From DASUGC01 sp035606665 (lineage in GTDB: Bacteria; Acidobacteriota; Vicinamibacteria; Vicinamibacterales; SCN-69-37), in contig DATNEY010000032.1 of assembly GCA_035606665.1 (NCBI GenBank), positions 248,001-312,000 on the forward strand: a stretch of 64,000 bases of DNA, written 5' to 3'. The position numbers and the translations under genes were made by a program. The notes under the pieces were generated by a model. It had not been told where the DNA came from. It did not search any database and saw nothing but the letters and a program-made list of their open reading frames with translations. This document shows, one piece after another, positions 16,977-24,838 of this stretch (within the stretch, counting starts at the first letter, position 1; every line of letters begins with the position of its first letter).

Positions 16977-19400
16977 TCACTTCACCTTCGTCACCGTCTT
17001 CTCGGACAGCACCCAGCTCCCCGGATCCAGCTCCACCTTCTTCGGCATCGCCGGAAGCTTGAGCTCGAAGGGTGTGCTCGGGCCCTGGGCGCGTACGGTC
17101 GTCCGCGCGACCTGATTGCCGTCGAAGCTGAACACCACCGGCAGCACCATGAAGAAATCCTTCGACGTGTTCTCCTGTTTCACGGTACCGCTCACGAGCA
17201 CGCCACCGCCGTCCTGCGGCTTCAGCTCGTACTCGAGCGTGTACGACGGCAGCTCGGTGCCGTAGACCCACTGCCGGAAGAACCAGTCGAGATCCTGCAG
17301 GCGGAACTTCTGCGCCGTCGGCGTCCGCGCGAAGTGCTGGCTCGCGACGTTCCAGAAATCCTCGGTGGACGCCGCGCCGTTCCGGTGCTTCGTCACGAAG
17401 TCCGTCATCATCGTGGTGAATGCCGTGTCGTCGAGCGTGGACGGATTGCTCAGGAGAAAGTGCAGCATCCGGAGCACCAGCGCGCCCTTGTTGTAGATGA
17501 GCGTCTGGTAGGCACCGAGACTCTTCGACGTGTTGAGACGCGAACCCAGAACGATCGGCCCGATGTCGTTGAGCCGGCCGCTGCCGAGGCCGAGAGTGGT
17601 TCTGGGGGGATTGCGCAGCGTCTCCCGCAATTCCCTGATCAGATCGGCCGCGGCCTTCTGGCCTTCACGATCGCGCTTGCCCGCGTACAGCAGGCCCGAA
17701 TATTCCGCGAAGCCCTCGCTCAGCCACTGATCGCGGTACGAGCGCCAGGCCACGATGTTGCCCCACCACTGATGCGCCGTTTCATGCGAGATGAACTTGT
17801 ACGCGTACTTGTCCTCGGAGTCGGTGGGAAACAGCATCATCAGCGTGGGAAAGCCCTGGCCGAACGGGAACGGATGGAACGCCGCGCCGAACGATTGATA
17901 CGGGTACCGCCCGAACATCGCGGCAAAGTACCGCACGGCGTTGTCGAGCTCCGCCAGGATGAACTCGTGCTTGATGGGTCTCCGGGCGTTCACCATCGTC
18001 CCCGCAGGCACGGAGTTGAACTCGAGCGGAATCGGCGGGCTGCCCGACTCCCACGTCACCGTCTGCGTCTTCCTCTCGAAGGGACCGATCGCAATCGCCA
18101 CGAGCGCAACCGGCTGGTCCATCTTGTAGTGCGTGACGAACAGGTCCTTGTCCTCGGCGTCCGCCTGCTCGCTGACCCGCGTGCCGACGGTCGCGACGCG
18201 ATCGGATTTCTTGTGCCGGAACGTCATGTCGAAGGTCGCGCGATCGAGGTAACCGTGCCGCGGCAACCACGTGTCGTTGCTCAACAGATAGAAGCAGCCG
18301 GGAATGAGCGGATGCGACGTCATGAAGTTGCCCTCGGCGGCGACTTCAACGGCCACGATGTTCCCCGCCGAAACGGCCTGCGGAAGCAGCACGGTGAAGC
18401 CGCCTTCCCAGTCCTCCTGGACGAACGGCACCGCCTGAGCGCCGACCCGCGCCGACTTCACTTTCATCTGGTTGTCGAGCCGCATGTTCCGGGTCACCGG
18501 CAGGTTTTCGCCGATCTTGAAAGTAATCGCGCGCACCGACGGGCCAAGAACTTTTGCGTCGATGCGCGCGACGAACGCCAGCTGCTTCCTGACGTCGCGG
18601 AGGTCGACGTTGATCTGGTAATTCGTGATGTCGACGACATCGTTCACATCCGAATACTCGACAGCCTTCCGCGCGTAGTCGGCCTCCGAATAGAACGCCA
18701 TCCAGACGTCCTTGGAGCTTTCAGCCGACTGCCATTGATAGATAAGGCCTTTCTCGCCGCCGTTGATGTTGAAGCTCGTGACCGGAATGCGGCCCTGCTG
18801 ATCCAGCAGATACGTGAACCGCCCGCGGCGGCCGCCGTCGAACGTCGCCGCGAAGACTCCCGGCGACTCGTTGTTCAGGATGGACGTCGCAAGGCGCGCG
18901 GCCAGGTTCGCGCCGGTCTCCTGCAGGAACTTCCCCTCGGATTCAGCCGCCAGCTTCGTCGCGTTCGCGGGCGCGGTTGCGCCGTCCTTCTTTGCGGCGC
19001 CGATGACGCTGAACGTGTCGTCGCTCCACCGCAGCACGACCGACTTGAAGTCGGACTCGACGAGCTCGGCGTTGATCATCCGACGCAGGTTTTCGCGCTC
19101 GAACTCGCTCGGCGGCACGTTCGCCGTGATGCGCCCGTCGCCCACGAACACCGCGCCGGTGACTTTGCCGTTCACCGGCGCCGCGAAGAAGAACGTGCCG
19201 GTGAACATCATCTCCACGCGGTCGCGTTTCAACGCGAGGTTCGTGACCTCGGCCGATCCGCCCGACAGCGCGAACGCGCGAATCTGGTCGTAGGCGGCTT
19301 TGGCTTCTGGGACCTGCGCCACGCCTGCAGGCGCAGCGATGAGGATTGCACCAACCGTGGCTAGAACAGGGATCGACAACCAGAGTCGAATACGACGCAT
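16977..19400 (-). CDS. Secreted M1-family zinc aminopeptidase
   Basis: 807 residues with a signal peptide (LWLSIPVLATVGAILIAAPAGVAQ). The zinc site HETAHQWWGN, 18 residues, then E in WLSEGFAEYSGLLY (about 535-558) is the HExxH-x18-E of clan MA/M1 gluzincins. The usual GxMEN substrate motif is not present in that form; the segment before the zinc site reads YPYQSFGAAFHPFPFGQGFP, as in M1 members with non-aminopeptidase or altered specificity. The long N-terminal part is beta-rich. Probably periplasmic or outer-membrane-exposed peptide degradation. It diverges from a small membrane frame and shows no operon partner. Confidence 0.9.
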   Translation of the reverse strand: MRRIRLWLSIPVLATVGAILIAAPAGVAQVPEAKAAYDQIRAFALSGGSAEVTNLALKRDRVEMMFTGTFFFAAPVNGKVTGAVFVGDGRITANVPPSEFERENLRRMINAELVESDFKSVVLRWSDDTFSVIGAAKKDGATAPANATKLAAESEGKFLQETGANLAARLATSILNNESPGVFAATFDGGRRGRFTYLLDQQGRIPVTSFNINGGEKGLIYQWQSAESSKDVWMAFYSEADYARKAVEYSDVNDVVDITNYQINVDLRDVRKQLAFVARIDAKVLGPSVRAITFKIGENLPVTRNMRLDNQMKVKSARVGAQAVPFVQEDWEGGFTVLLPQAVSAGNIVAVEVAAEGNFMTSHPLIPGCFYLLSNDTWLPRHGYLDRATFDMTFRHKKSDRVATVGTRVSEQADAEDKDLFVTHYKMDQPVALVAIAIGPFERKTQTVTWESGSPPIPLEFNSVPAGTMVNARRPIKHEFILAELDNAVRYFAAMFGRYPYQSFGAAFHPFPFGQGFPTLMMLFPTDSEDKYAYKFISHETAHQWWGNIVAWRSYRDQWLSEGFAEYSGLLYAGKRDREGQKAAADLIRELRETLRNPPRTTLGLGSGRLNDIGPIVLGSRLNTSKSLGAYQTLIYNKGALVLRMLHFLLSNPSTLDDTAFTTMMTDFVTKHRNGAASTEDFWNVASQHFARTPTAQKFRLQDLDWFFRQWVYGTELPSYTLEYELKPQDGGGVLVSGTVKQENTSKDFFMVLPVVFSFDGNQVARTTVRAQGPSTPFELKLPAMPKKVELDPGSWVLSEKTVTKVK

Positions 19401-19490
19401 CAGGATCTCCCGGGGAAAGTTGCGAAATCATCGCACAGAAACACTGGGACCTTATGTCTTCCTTAGGCGGGCCGACGGCACACTGCTCGC

Positions 19491-19862
19491 ATGGAGAGCC
19501 TGGAGATTGAATACGAGAGCGCGCGAATCTTTCGTCAGTTGCTGATACCGCGACTCCTTGGCTTCACTGCCGCGATCGGCGCCGCTGTGATCCTGGCGCA
19601 CCTGCCGTGGTCACCCATCGTGGCCGCGATTGGACTCGAATGCCTGCTGATCGTGTTCACGCTCCGTCATGAACACCGTGCGCGGCGGCGCTGGCTGCGT
19701 GCGACCAGCGGTCTCACTGATTCGCCTGGGATTCTTCAGCAAAACGGTATCCGACCCACGGCTCAGTCACGATGTAGCGTGGATGGGCCGGATCCGGCTC
19801 GACCTTCTTCCGCAGCTGACCGACGAGGACACGCAGAGGCTCCTGCTGTCCACCAGCGTTGA
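19491..19862 (+). CDS. Possible small membrane protein
   Basis: 123 codons from the ATG at 19491. Two hydrophobic stretches (GFTAAIGAAVILAHLPW and IVAAIGLECLLIVFTL) are followed by a basic cluster RHEHRARRRW, which looks like a genuine two-helix protein. The last 50 codons run antisense into the end of the response regulator and look non-coding. A one-base shift near 19716 would end the frame at about 75 residues, so the frame may be damaged or the ORF may be chance. No family recognised. Without it, 19401-19713 holds nothing else that I can identify. Confidence 0.35.
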   Translation: MESLEIEYESARIFRQLLIPRLLGFTAAIGAAVILAHLPWSPIVAAIGLECLLIVFTLRHEHRARRRWLRATSGLTDSPGILQQNGIRPTAQSRCSVDGPDPARPSSAADRRGHAEAPAVHQR

Positions 19863-20418
19863 TGCCCCAGAGACGCTTGAAGATCGTCCGATGGGTCAGC
19901 ACCCGGCCGGCCTGAGAAGCCAGCAGGATCAGCAGATCGAATTCCTTGGGCGTCAGCCGGATCTCGGTGTCTTCGCGGAATACGCGCCGGCGGTCGAAAT
20001 CTATGATCAGGTCCCCACGCTCAACACGGCCACGCAGCTCCTGCTGCTGGCCGCCGGACCGTCGAAGGCCGGCGCGAACGCGCGCGAGCAGCTCCTCCGG
20101 GCCGAATGGCTTCATAACGTAGTCGTCCGCGCCGGCGTCAAGGGCGCGGACCTTGCTGCGCTCGTCATTGCGGACAGACAGCACAAGGATCGGTACGTCC
20201 GTGCGCGTACGAAGCCGCTCGCACACCGTCGCCCCGTCAAGGTCGGGCAGACCGAGGTCGAGAATGACGAGGCTGGGCCGGTCGCGTTCGAAGTACTCCA
20301 GGGCTTCCGTCCCTGTGCCCGCAATCGTGATGGCGTACCCGCGAGTGCGCAGCAGTGTCGACGTCGCCTGCTGGATGGACGGCTCGTCGTCGACGAGAAG
20401 AACCAGCGGCGTACTCAT
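19714..20418 (-). CDS. kdpE: OmpR-family response regulator, KdpE-like
   Basis: 234 residues. The receiver domain has DD at 10-11, phospho-acceptor Asp54 in VILDLGLPD, and Lys103 in VMKPFG. A winged-helix DNA-binding domain follows (about 130-228): IRLTPKEFDLLILLASQAGRVLTH, LRVLVGQLRKKVEPD and YIVTEPWVGYRF. The ending RYI-TEPWVGYRF is characteristic of KdpE, the activator of potassium-uptake genes. It overlaps the upstream kinase gene by 4 bp (ATGA). The nearby riboswitch-controlled potassium transporter fits this role, although no kdpFABC genes are in the window. Confidence 0.9.
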   Translation of the reverse strand: MSTPLVLLVDDEPSIQQATSTLLRTRGYAITIAGTGTEALEYFERDRPSLVILDLGLPDLDGATVCERLRTRTDVPILVLSVRNDERSKVRALDAGADDYVMKPFGPEELLARVRAGLRRSGGQQQELRGRVERGDLIIDFDRRRVFREDTEIRLTPKEFDLLILLASQAGRVLTHRTIFKRLWGINAGGQQEPLRVLVGQLRKKVEPDPAHPRYIVTEPWVGYRFAEESQANQ

Positions 20419-21428
20419 GCGGGAACCGGTGGCTCAGAAATGACGCGAGACGCCGCGGGAATCTCGATTGTGAACAGGGCCCCGCCTTCGGGGTGGTTCG
20501 ACGCGCGGACCTGGCCTCCTTGAATGGCGATGAGTCCCCGGGTGATCGCCAGACCCATTCCGCTTCTGAACTGACCAGGCGCGGCTGCGACGCCCCGGTA
20601 AGACCGCTCGAAGATCCGCTCGAGTTCGCCCAGCTGCAAACCGGGTCCGTGATCTCGAACAACGACGACCAGACGATCGGCCGTGACAGTGACGTGGATC
20701 GATATCGGTGACGGCGCCGCCGAATACATCGCTGCATTCTCCAGAACGTGCGCCAGGGCGGCCGACGTGATGCGGGGATCGAGATGGATGATACGACCGG
20801 CAGACTCATCCTGGACATCAACGGTCCGGGCAACGAGTGCGGTCTCGGCGTGCCGGCACGCCGCTTCGACGATGTCCGAGGGATGCACCCATTCGAGCTC
20901 AGCCGTGATCGCGCGCGTGTCAACGCTCGCCATGTCGATCATCGAATCGAACAGGCGTCTCAGACGGGCCAACTCGGTCTGAACGACCCGCAGTTGATCC
21001 CGGCGTTCCTCTTCGGAGAGCCCGGGCATGCCGAGATTTCCGGCGGAGACCGTGAGGGCGGTCAAGGGCGACTTCAAGTCGTGGCTGAGCGAGGCGACCA
21101 GCGCGGCCTTCGCATCGGCATTCCGCCTGGCCAGGTCCGCCTCGTTCCGTTCCTGCGCGAGCGTCAGCGCCGCCTGCGCACGCTGGCGGGCCAGATGCGA
21201 CAGATGGCTGCCGATCACGCTCACGGCCAGAAGCACGACGAGCGTGACAAGGTCTTCGCCCTTCGAGATCGCGAACGTTCCGACCGGCGGAAGGAAGAAA
21301 TAGTTGAAACAGACGAATGCAACGAGCGACGCGACAATCGCCACCGCACGCGTTGACACGGCCGCGACGACGAGCACGACGAGCAGGAACAGCAACGCTA
21401 CCGTCGTCGTGTTCATCTCGGGAATCAT
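20415..21428 (-). CDS. kdpD: Short KdpD-like sensor histidine kinase
   Basis: 337 residues from the ATG at 21428. Residues about 8-78 are hydrophobic (VALLFLLVVLVVAAVSTRAVAIV ... FNYFFLPPVGTF), matching the four-helix DUF4118 membrane domain of KdpD. The kinase core has H116 in SLSHDLKSPLTAL, N-box HVLENAAMYS, and G-boxes VRDHGPGL and SGMGLAITRG. Full-length KdpD has about 900 residues with a cytoplasmic KdpD/USP N-terminal half, which is absent here. The kinase must therefore sense through its membrane segment or a separate partner. Coupled to kdpE and divergent from the riboswitch and kimA. Confidence 0.88.
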   Translation of the reverse strand: MIPEMNTTTVALLFLLVVLVVAAVSTRAVAIVASLVAFVCFNYFFLPPVGTFAISKGEDLVTLVVLLAVSVIGSHLSHLARQRAQAALTLAQERNEADLARRNADAKAALVASLSHDLKSPLTALTVSAGNLGMPGLSEEERRDQLRVVQTELARLRRLFDSMIDMASVDTRAITAELEWVHPSDIVEAACRHAETALVARTVDVQDESAGRIIHLDPRITSAALAHVLENAAMYSAAPSPISIHVTVTADRLVVVVRDHGPGLQLGELERIFERSYRGVAAAPGQFRSGMGLAITRGLIAIQGGQVRASNHPEGGALFTIEIPAASRVISEPPVPA

Positions 21429-21490
21429 AGAGCCGCCATGGGCTGTGGGCGTCCTTACGAAATCCTTATGCCATCGGGGGTATAACGGTA

Positions 21491-21621
21491 GAAGCCTAAT
21501 CCGCGCTGAAGCGCGGTACGGGGGACCCATCGGGACACAACGTCCCAAGGGGCGAATTTGGCTCTGCCAATAGAGGACTCCAACCTCGAGCCCGCCAGCT
21601 AACCCCGTCGGCTCTTGGAGG
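21491..21621 (+). promoter_or_regulatory. ydaO-yuaA type cyclic di-AMP riboswitch
   Basis: Conserved core segments of the ydaO class are all present in order: GGGGGACCCA (21520-21529), GGGGCGAAT (near 21550), and CCGCCAGCTAACCCCGT (21591-21607). Helices seen: P1 AGCC 21493-21496 with GGCT 21610-21613; CCGCGC-TGAA-GCGCGG (21501-21516); GGGAC-ACAAC-GTCCC (21532-21546); TTGGC-TCT-GCCAA (21558-21570); GAGG/CCTC (21573-21587). The class binds c-di-AMP and usually lowers expression of potassium or cell-wall genes. The GGAGG Shine-Dalgarno sequence (21617-21621) follows P1 directly, so control is more likely translational than by termination. A TATAAC at 21481-21486 is a possible -10 box. Confidence 0.92.
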
Positions 21622-21625
21622 CCTC

Positions 21626-24600
21626 GTGGCCGACGAAACGTTTCTGTCTCAGGTCAAGCGCCTGTTCGTGGGCGCCCCTATTCCTTCACATCTCGCCCAC
21701 CGCGAGCGTTTCTCCAAAGTCACTGGTCTGGCGGTGCTGTCATCCGACGCGTTGTCGTCGGTGGCGTACGCGACCGAGGAGGTGCTCCGCGTCCTGGCCG
21801 TCGGAGGTGTGGCGGCGCTCAGCCTCGTCACGCCAATCGGTGGCGTGATCGCGGCCATGCTCGCGGTCGTCGTCTTCTCGTACCGCCAGACCATCGCGGC
21901 GTATCCGAGCGGCGGCGGCGCGTACATCGTGGCCAAGGACAATCTCGGCCGAATACCGAGTCTCGTCGCCGCGGCGGCGCTCTTGATCGACTACGTGCTC
22001 ACCGTCTCCGTCAGCATCGCCGCCGGTGTTGCCGCGATCACGTCGGCGATTCCGGCATGGCACCTCAACAGGGTCGAAGTGTCGCTGGCCTTCGTCGCGA
22101 TCATCATGATCGGCAATCTACGCGGCGTCCGCGAGTCCGGCCGGCTGTTTGCGGTCCCAACGTACTTCTTCATCGTCAGCATCTTCGCTCTGCTCGCTGT
22201 CGGCGCCTGGCGTTATGCCACCGGGACGCTGGAAGCCGTGCCGCTGCCGGCCTCGCCCGTCCCCTTCGGTTCAGGCGGTCTCACTGCCCTCGGTACCTTC
22301 ACGATCCTTCGCGCGTTCTCGAACGGCTGCACAGCGATGACCGGAGTAGAGGCCGTCTCAAACGGCGTGCCCGCCTTTCGACCGCCGGAAAGCCGAAATG
22401 CCGCGTCCACACTCGTCACGATGGCCGTGATGTCGATTGTGATGTTCATGGGCATAACGCTTCTCGCGCATGCCTACGGCGTCGTTGCCAGCGAGTCCGA
22501 GACCGTGGTGTCGCAGATCGCCCGCGGGACATTCGGCAGCGGCAGCGTCCTGTACTACGCGGTACAGGCGGCGACGATGCTGATCCTCGTCCTGGCGGCG
22601 AATACGGCGTACGCCGATTTCCCGCGGCTGGCGTCGATCGTTGCGCGCGACCGGTTTCTGCCGCGTCAGTTCATGAACCAGGGCGACAGGCTGGCGTTTT
22701 CGAACGGCATCATCATCCTGAGCGTTCTTGCGGGGCTGCTGCTCGTGGTCTTCGGCGGCGACACGCATGCGTTGATGCCCCTCTACATGATCGGCGTCTT
22801 CGTGTCGTTCACCCTGTCGCAGGCAGGGATGATCGTTCACTGGCGCCGTCTGCGGACGGCCGGATGGCGATCGAGCGCGGTCATCAACGGCATTGGCGCT
22901 GTCGTCACGGGCATCGTCCTCGTGATCGTCGCCATGACCAAGGCCACCGAGGGCGCATGGATTGTCCTCGTGATGATCCCGATGCTCGTCGTGATCTTCG
23001 AGGTCACGAGACGGCACTACGATCAGGTGGCCGCCGAGTTGAGCCTTCGCGATTGGCAGCCGGAAGCACCAGGACATCACACCGTGCTGGTTCCAATCGG
23101 CGGCCTCCAACGCGCGGTTGTGAAGGCTCTTCAATACGGCCGGACGCTCTCGCCGGATGTGCGGGCGGTGTATGTGGACATCGATCCGGCGTCTACCGAG
23201 GCGATCCGCCAGCAGTGGCACGTGTGGGGGCAGGGCGTGGATCTGGTGGTCTTGCCGTCGCCGTATCGATCGCTGATGGAACCGCTGCTCGAGTACATCG
23301 AGGACGTTCAGAAAGAGGCGCCAACCGGGCACGTCACGGTGATCCTGCCCGAGTTCGTTCCCCGGCGGCTCTGGCACCACCTGCTGCACAACCAGCACGC
23401 ACTGCTGATCAAGGGCGCGTTGTTGTTCAAGCCGAACGTCATCGTGACCAGCGTGCCCTTCCATCTCGGGCGCATCGCCGCAACGATCACCTGCGCGGCG
23501 TTCATTCTGCTGCCGATTTCGGCTGCGGCGCAGGCGGCTCCGCAGGTGTCAAAGAAGCCCGAACCGTTTGTCTTCGCGGATTTCACCTGGCAGACCGGTA
23601 GTCCGCGCACCAAGGACAGCCCGTGGAAGATGGGACCGTTCACCGGGGAGTTCCGGGCCGACACGAACTTCACCTACAGCTTCAATCGGCCCACGGACGA
23701 CACGATCAGTGGATCGAGCGAGGTCTTTCGTCATGGAGAGGTACAACTCACACAGCTCGGCATCGGCGGCGACTTCAATCATGAGAATGTGCGTGCGCGG
23801 CTGATGACGCAGTTCGGCATGTACTCGTCCACGACGCCCCGCAACGACGCCAGCGCCGCACGTGGTCAATGGAATCTCGATGGCGCGTACCGGTACATCT
23901 CCGAGGCGTCCGCCGGTTACCACTGGGACAAGCTGAACGGGATCAATTTCGATGCCGGCGTTTTCATGTCGTACATCGGCCTCTGGAGCTTTTACCAGTT
24001 CGACAACTGGACGTATCAGCCGTCGTACGTCTCGTCGAACACGCCGTGGTATTTCAACGGCCTTCGCATCCAGATCTTCCCGAGTGAGAAGCTCAAGATC
24101 GAACCGTGGATCGTCAACGGCTGGCAGTCCTACGGCCGCTTCACCAATTCGCCCGGCATCGGCGGGCAGGTGCGATACACGCCGAACGGCAGTGTGATCA
24201 TCATCGCGAACAATTATTTCGGGAAGGACACGCTGGGCAATCCGGACCGAAAGCGGTTCCATACGGACAACAGCATCCAGGTGAAGTACTACGATCGCCC
24301 GGGCGCGGGAATCTCCAAAGCGGCGTTCACTCTGACGGTCGATGCGGGTTGCGAATCCGGCGGCGGCGTGACGTGCCGCGGGGGCGACGCCGCGACGCCG
24401 TCCCAGTTCTTTCTGGGTTTCATGGCATATCACCGCCTCTGGTTCGATCGCGACACGTACGCCGTGACGATCGGAGGCGGCGCGATCAAGAACCCCGGGC
24501 GCTACCTGGTGCTCATGCCGCCGATCAACGGCGCGACGACGTTCTCAGGCACGCCGTATTTCACCTACAACCCCGCCGACCAATTCACGGCCTGGGACAT

Positions 24601-24814
24601 GCAGACGACGGTCGATTACCTGCCGAGGCAGTTCATCACTTTTCGTGGCGAGTTCAACTTTCGGCACGCGAGCGTGCCGTACTTCGGCGGTCCCGGCGGC
24701 GTGACGCCTCCGGGCGGCAACACCGGTGCGCCGGGCTCGCTCGTGGCAGGCTGGGCCCCGGACTTGCGGAAGTCGGAGAAGCGGCTGACCTTCGCCTTGC
24801 TGGTCAAGTTCTGA
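21626..24814 (+). CDS. kimA: KimA potassium transporter fused to an outer-membrane beta-barrel
   Basis: 1,062 residues from the GTG at 21626, with GGAGG 4 nt upstream. Residues 1-613 are an APC-superfamily KimA (YdaO) potassium importer: twelve membrane helices, AYPSGGGAYIVAKDNLG, and Asp41, Tyr48, Asp122, which align with the D36/Y43/D117 functional residues of B. subtilis KimA. A cytoplasmic C-terminal domain ends at the usual KimA terminus, IVTSVPFHL. Without a stop the frame continues into a typical signal peptide (TITCAAFILLPISAAAQA) and a 425-residue BBP2/porin-like barrel with alternating aromatic strands ending in LTFALLVKF. A GTG at 23453 could start a separate 453-residue porin. Frame is open throughout. 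Confidence 0.9.
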   Translation: MADETFLSQVKRLFVGAPIPSHLAHRERFSKVTGLAVLSSDALSSVAYATEEVLRVLAVGGVAALSLVTPIGGVIAAMLAVVVFSYRQTIAAYPSGGGAYIVAKDNLGRIPSLVAAAALLIDYVLTVSVSIAAGVAAITSAIPAWHLNRVEVSLAFVAIIMIGNLRGVRESGRLFAVPTYFFIVSIFALLAVGAWRYATGTLEAVPLPASPVPFGSGGLTALGTFTILRAFSNGCTAMTGVEAVSNGVPAFRPPESRNAASTLVTMAVMSIVMFMGITLLAHAYGVVASESETVVSQIARGTFGSGSVLYYAVQAATMLILVLAANTAYADFPRLASIVARDRFLPRQFMNQGDRLAFSNGIIILSVLAGLLLVVFGGDTHALMPLYMIGVFVSFTLSQAGMIVHWRRLRTAGWRSSAVINGIGAVVTGIVLVIVAMTKATEGAWIVLVMIPMLVVIFEVTRRHYDQVAAELSLRDWQPEAPGHHTVLVPIGGLQRAVVKALQYGRTLSPDVRAVYVDIDPASTEAIRQQWHVWGQGVDLVVLPSPYRSLMEPLLEYIEDVQKEAPTGHVTVILPEFVPRRLWHHLLHNQHALLIKGALLFKPNVIVTSVPFHLGRIAATITCAAFILLPISAAAQAAPQVSKKPEPFVFADFTWQTGSPRTKDSPWKMGPFTGEFRADTNFTYSFNRPTDDTISGSSEVFRHGEVQLTQLGIGGDFNHENVRARLMTQFGMYSSTTPRNDASAARGQWNLDGAYRYISEASAGYHWDKLNGINFDAGVFMSYIGLWSFYQFDNWTYQPSYVSSNTPWYFNGLRIQIFPSEKLKIEPWIVNGWQSYGRFTNSPGIGGQVRYTPNGSVIIIANNYFGKDTLGNPDRKRFHTDNSIQVKYYDRPGAGISKAAFTLTVDAGCESGGGVTCRGGDAATPSQFFLGFMAYHRLWFDRDTYAVTIGGGAIKNPGRYLVLMPPINGATTFSGTPYFTYNPADQFTAWDMQTTVDYLPRQFITFRGEFNFRHASVPYFGGPGGVTPPGGNTGAPGSLVAGWAPDLRKSEKRLTFALLVKF

Positions 24815-24838
24815 ACGCGCGATCGGCGGGCCCGCCGA

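Noticed and set aside
17334..19364. A 676-codon open frame opposite the M1 peptidase
   Set aside because: Antisense shadow of a high-GC gene; composition is Arg/Asp/Val rich with no fold, and the minus strand holds complete M1 motifs.
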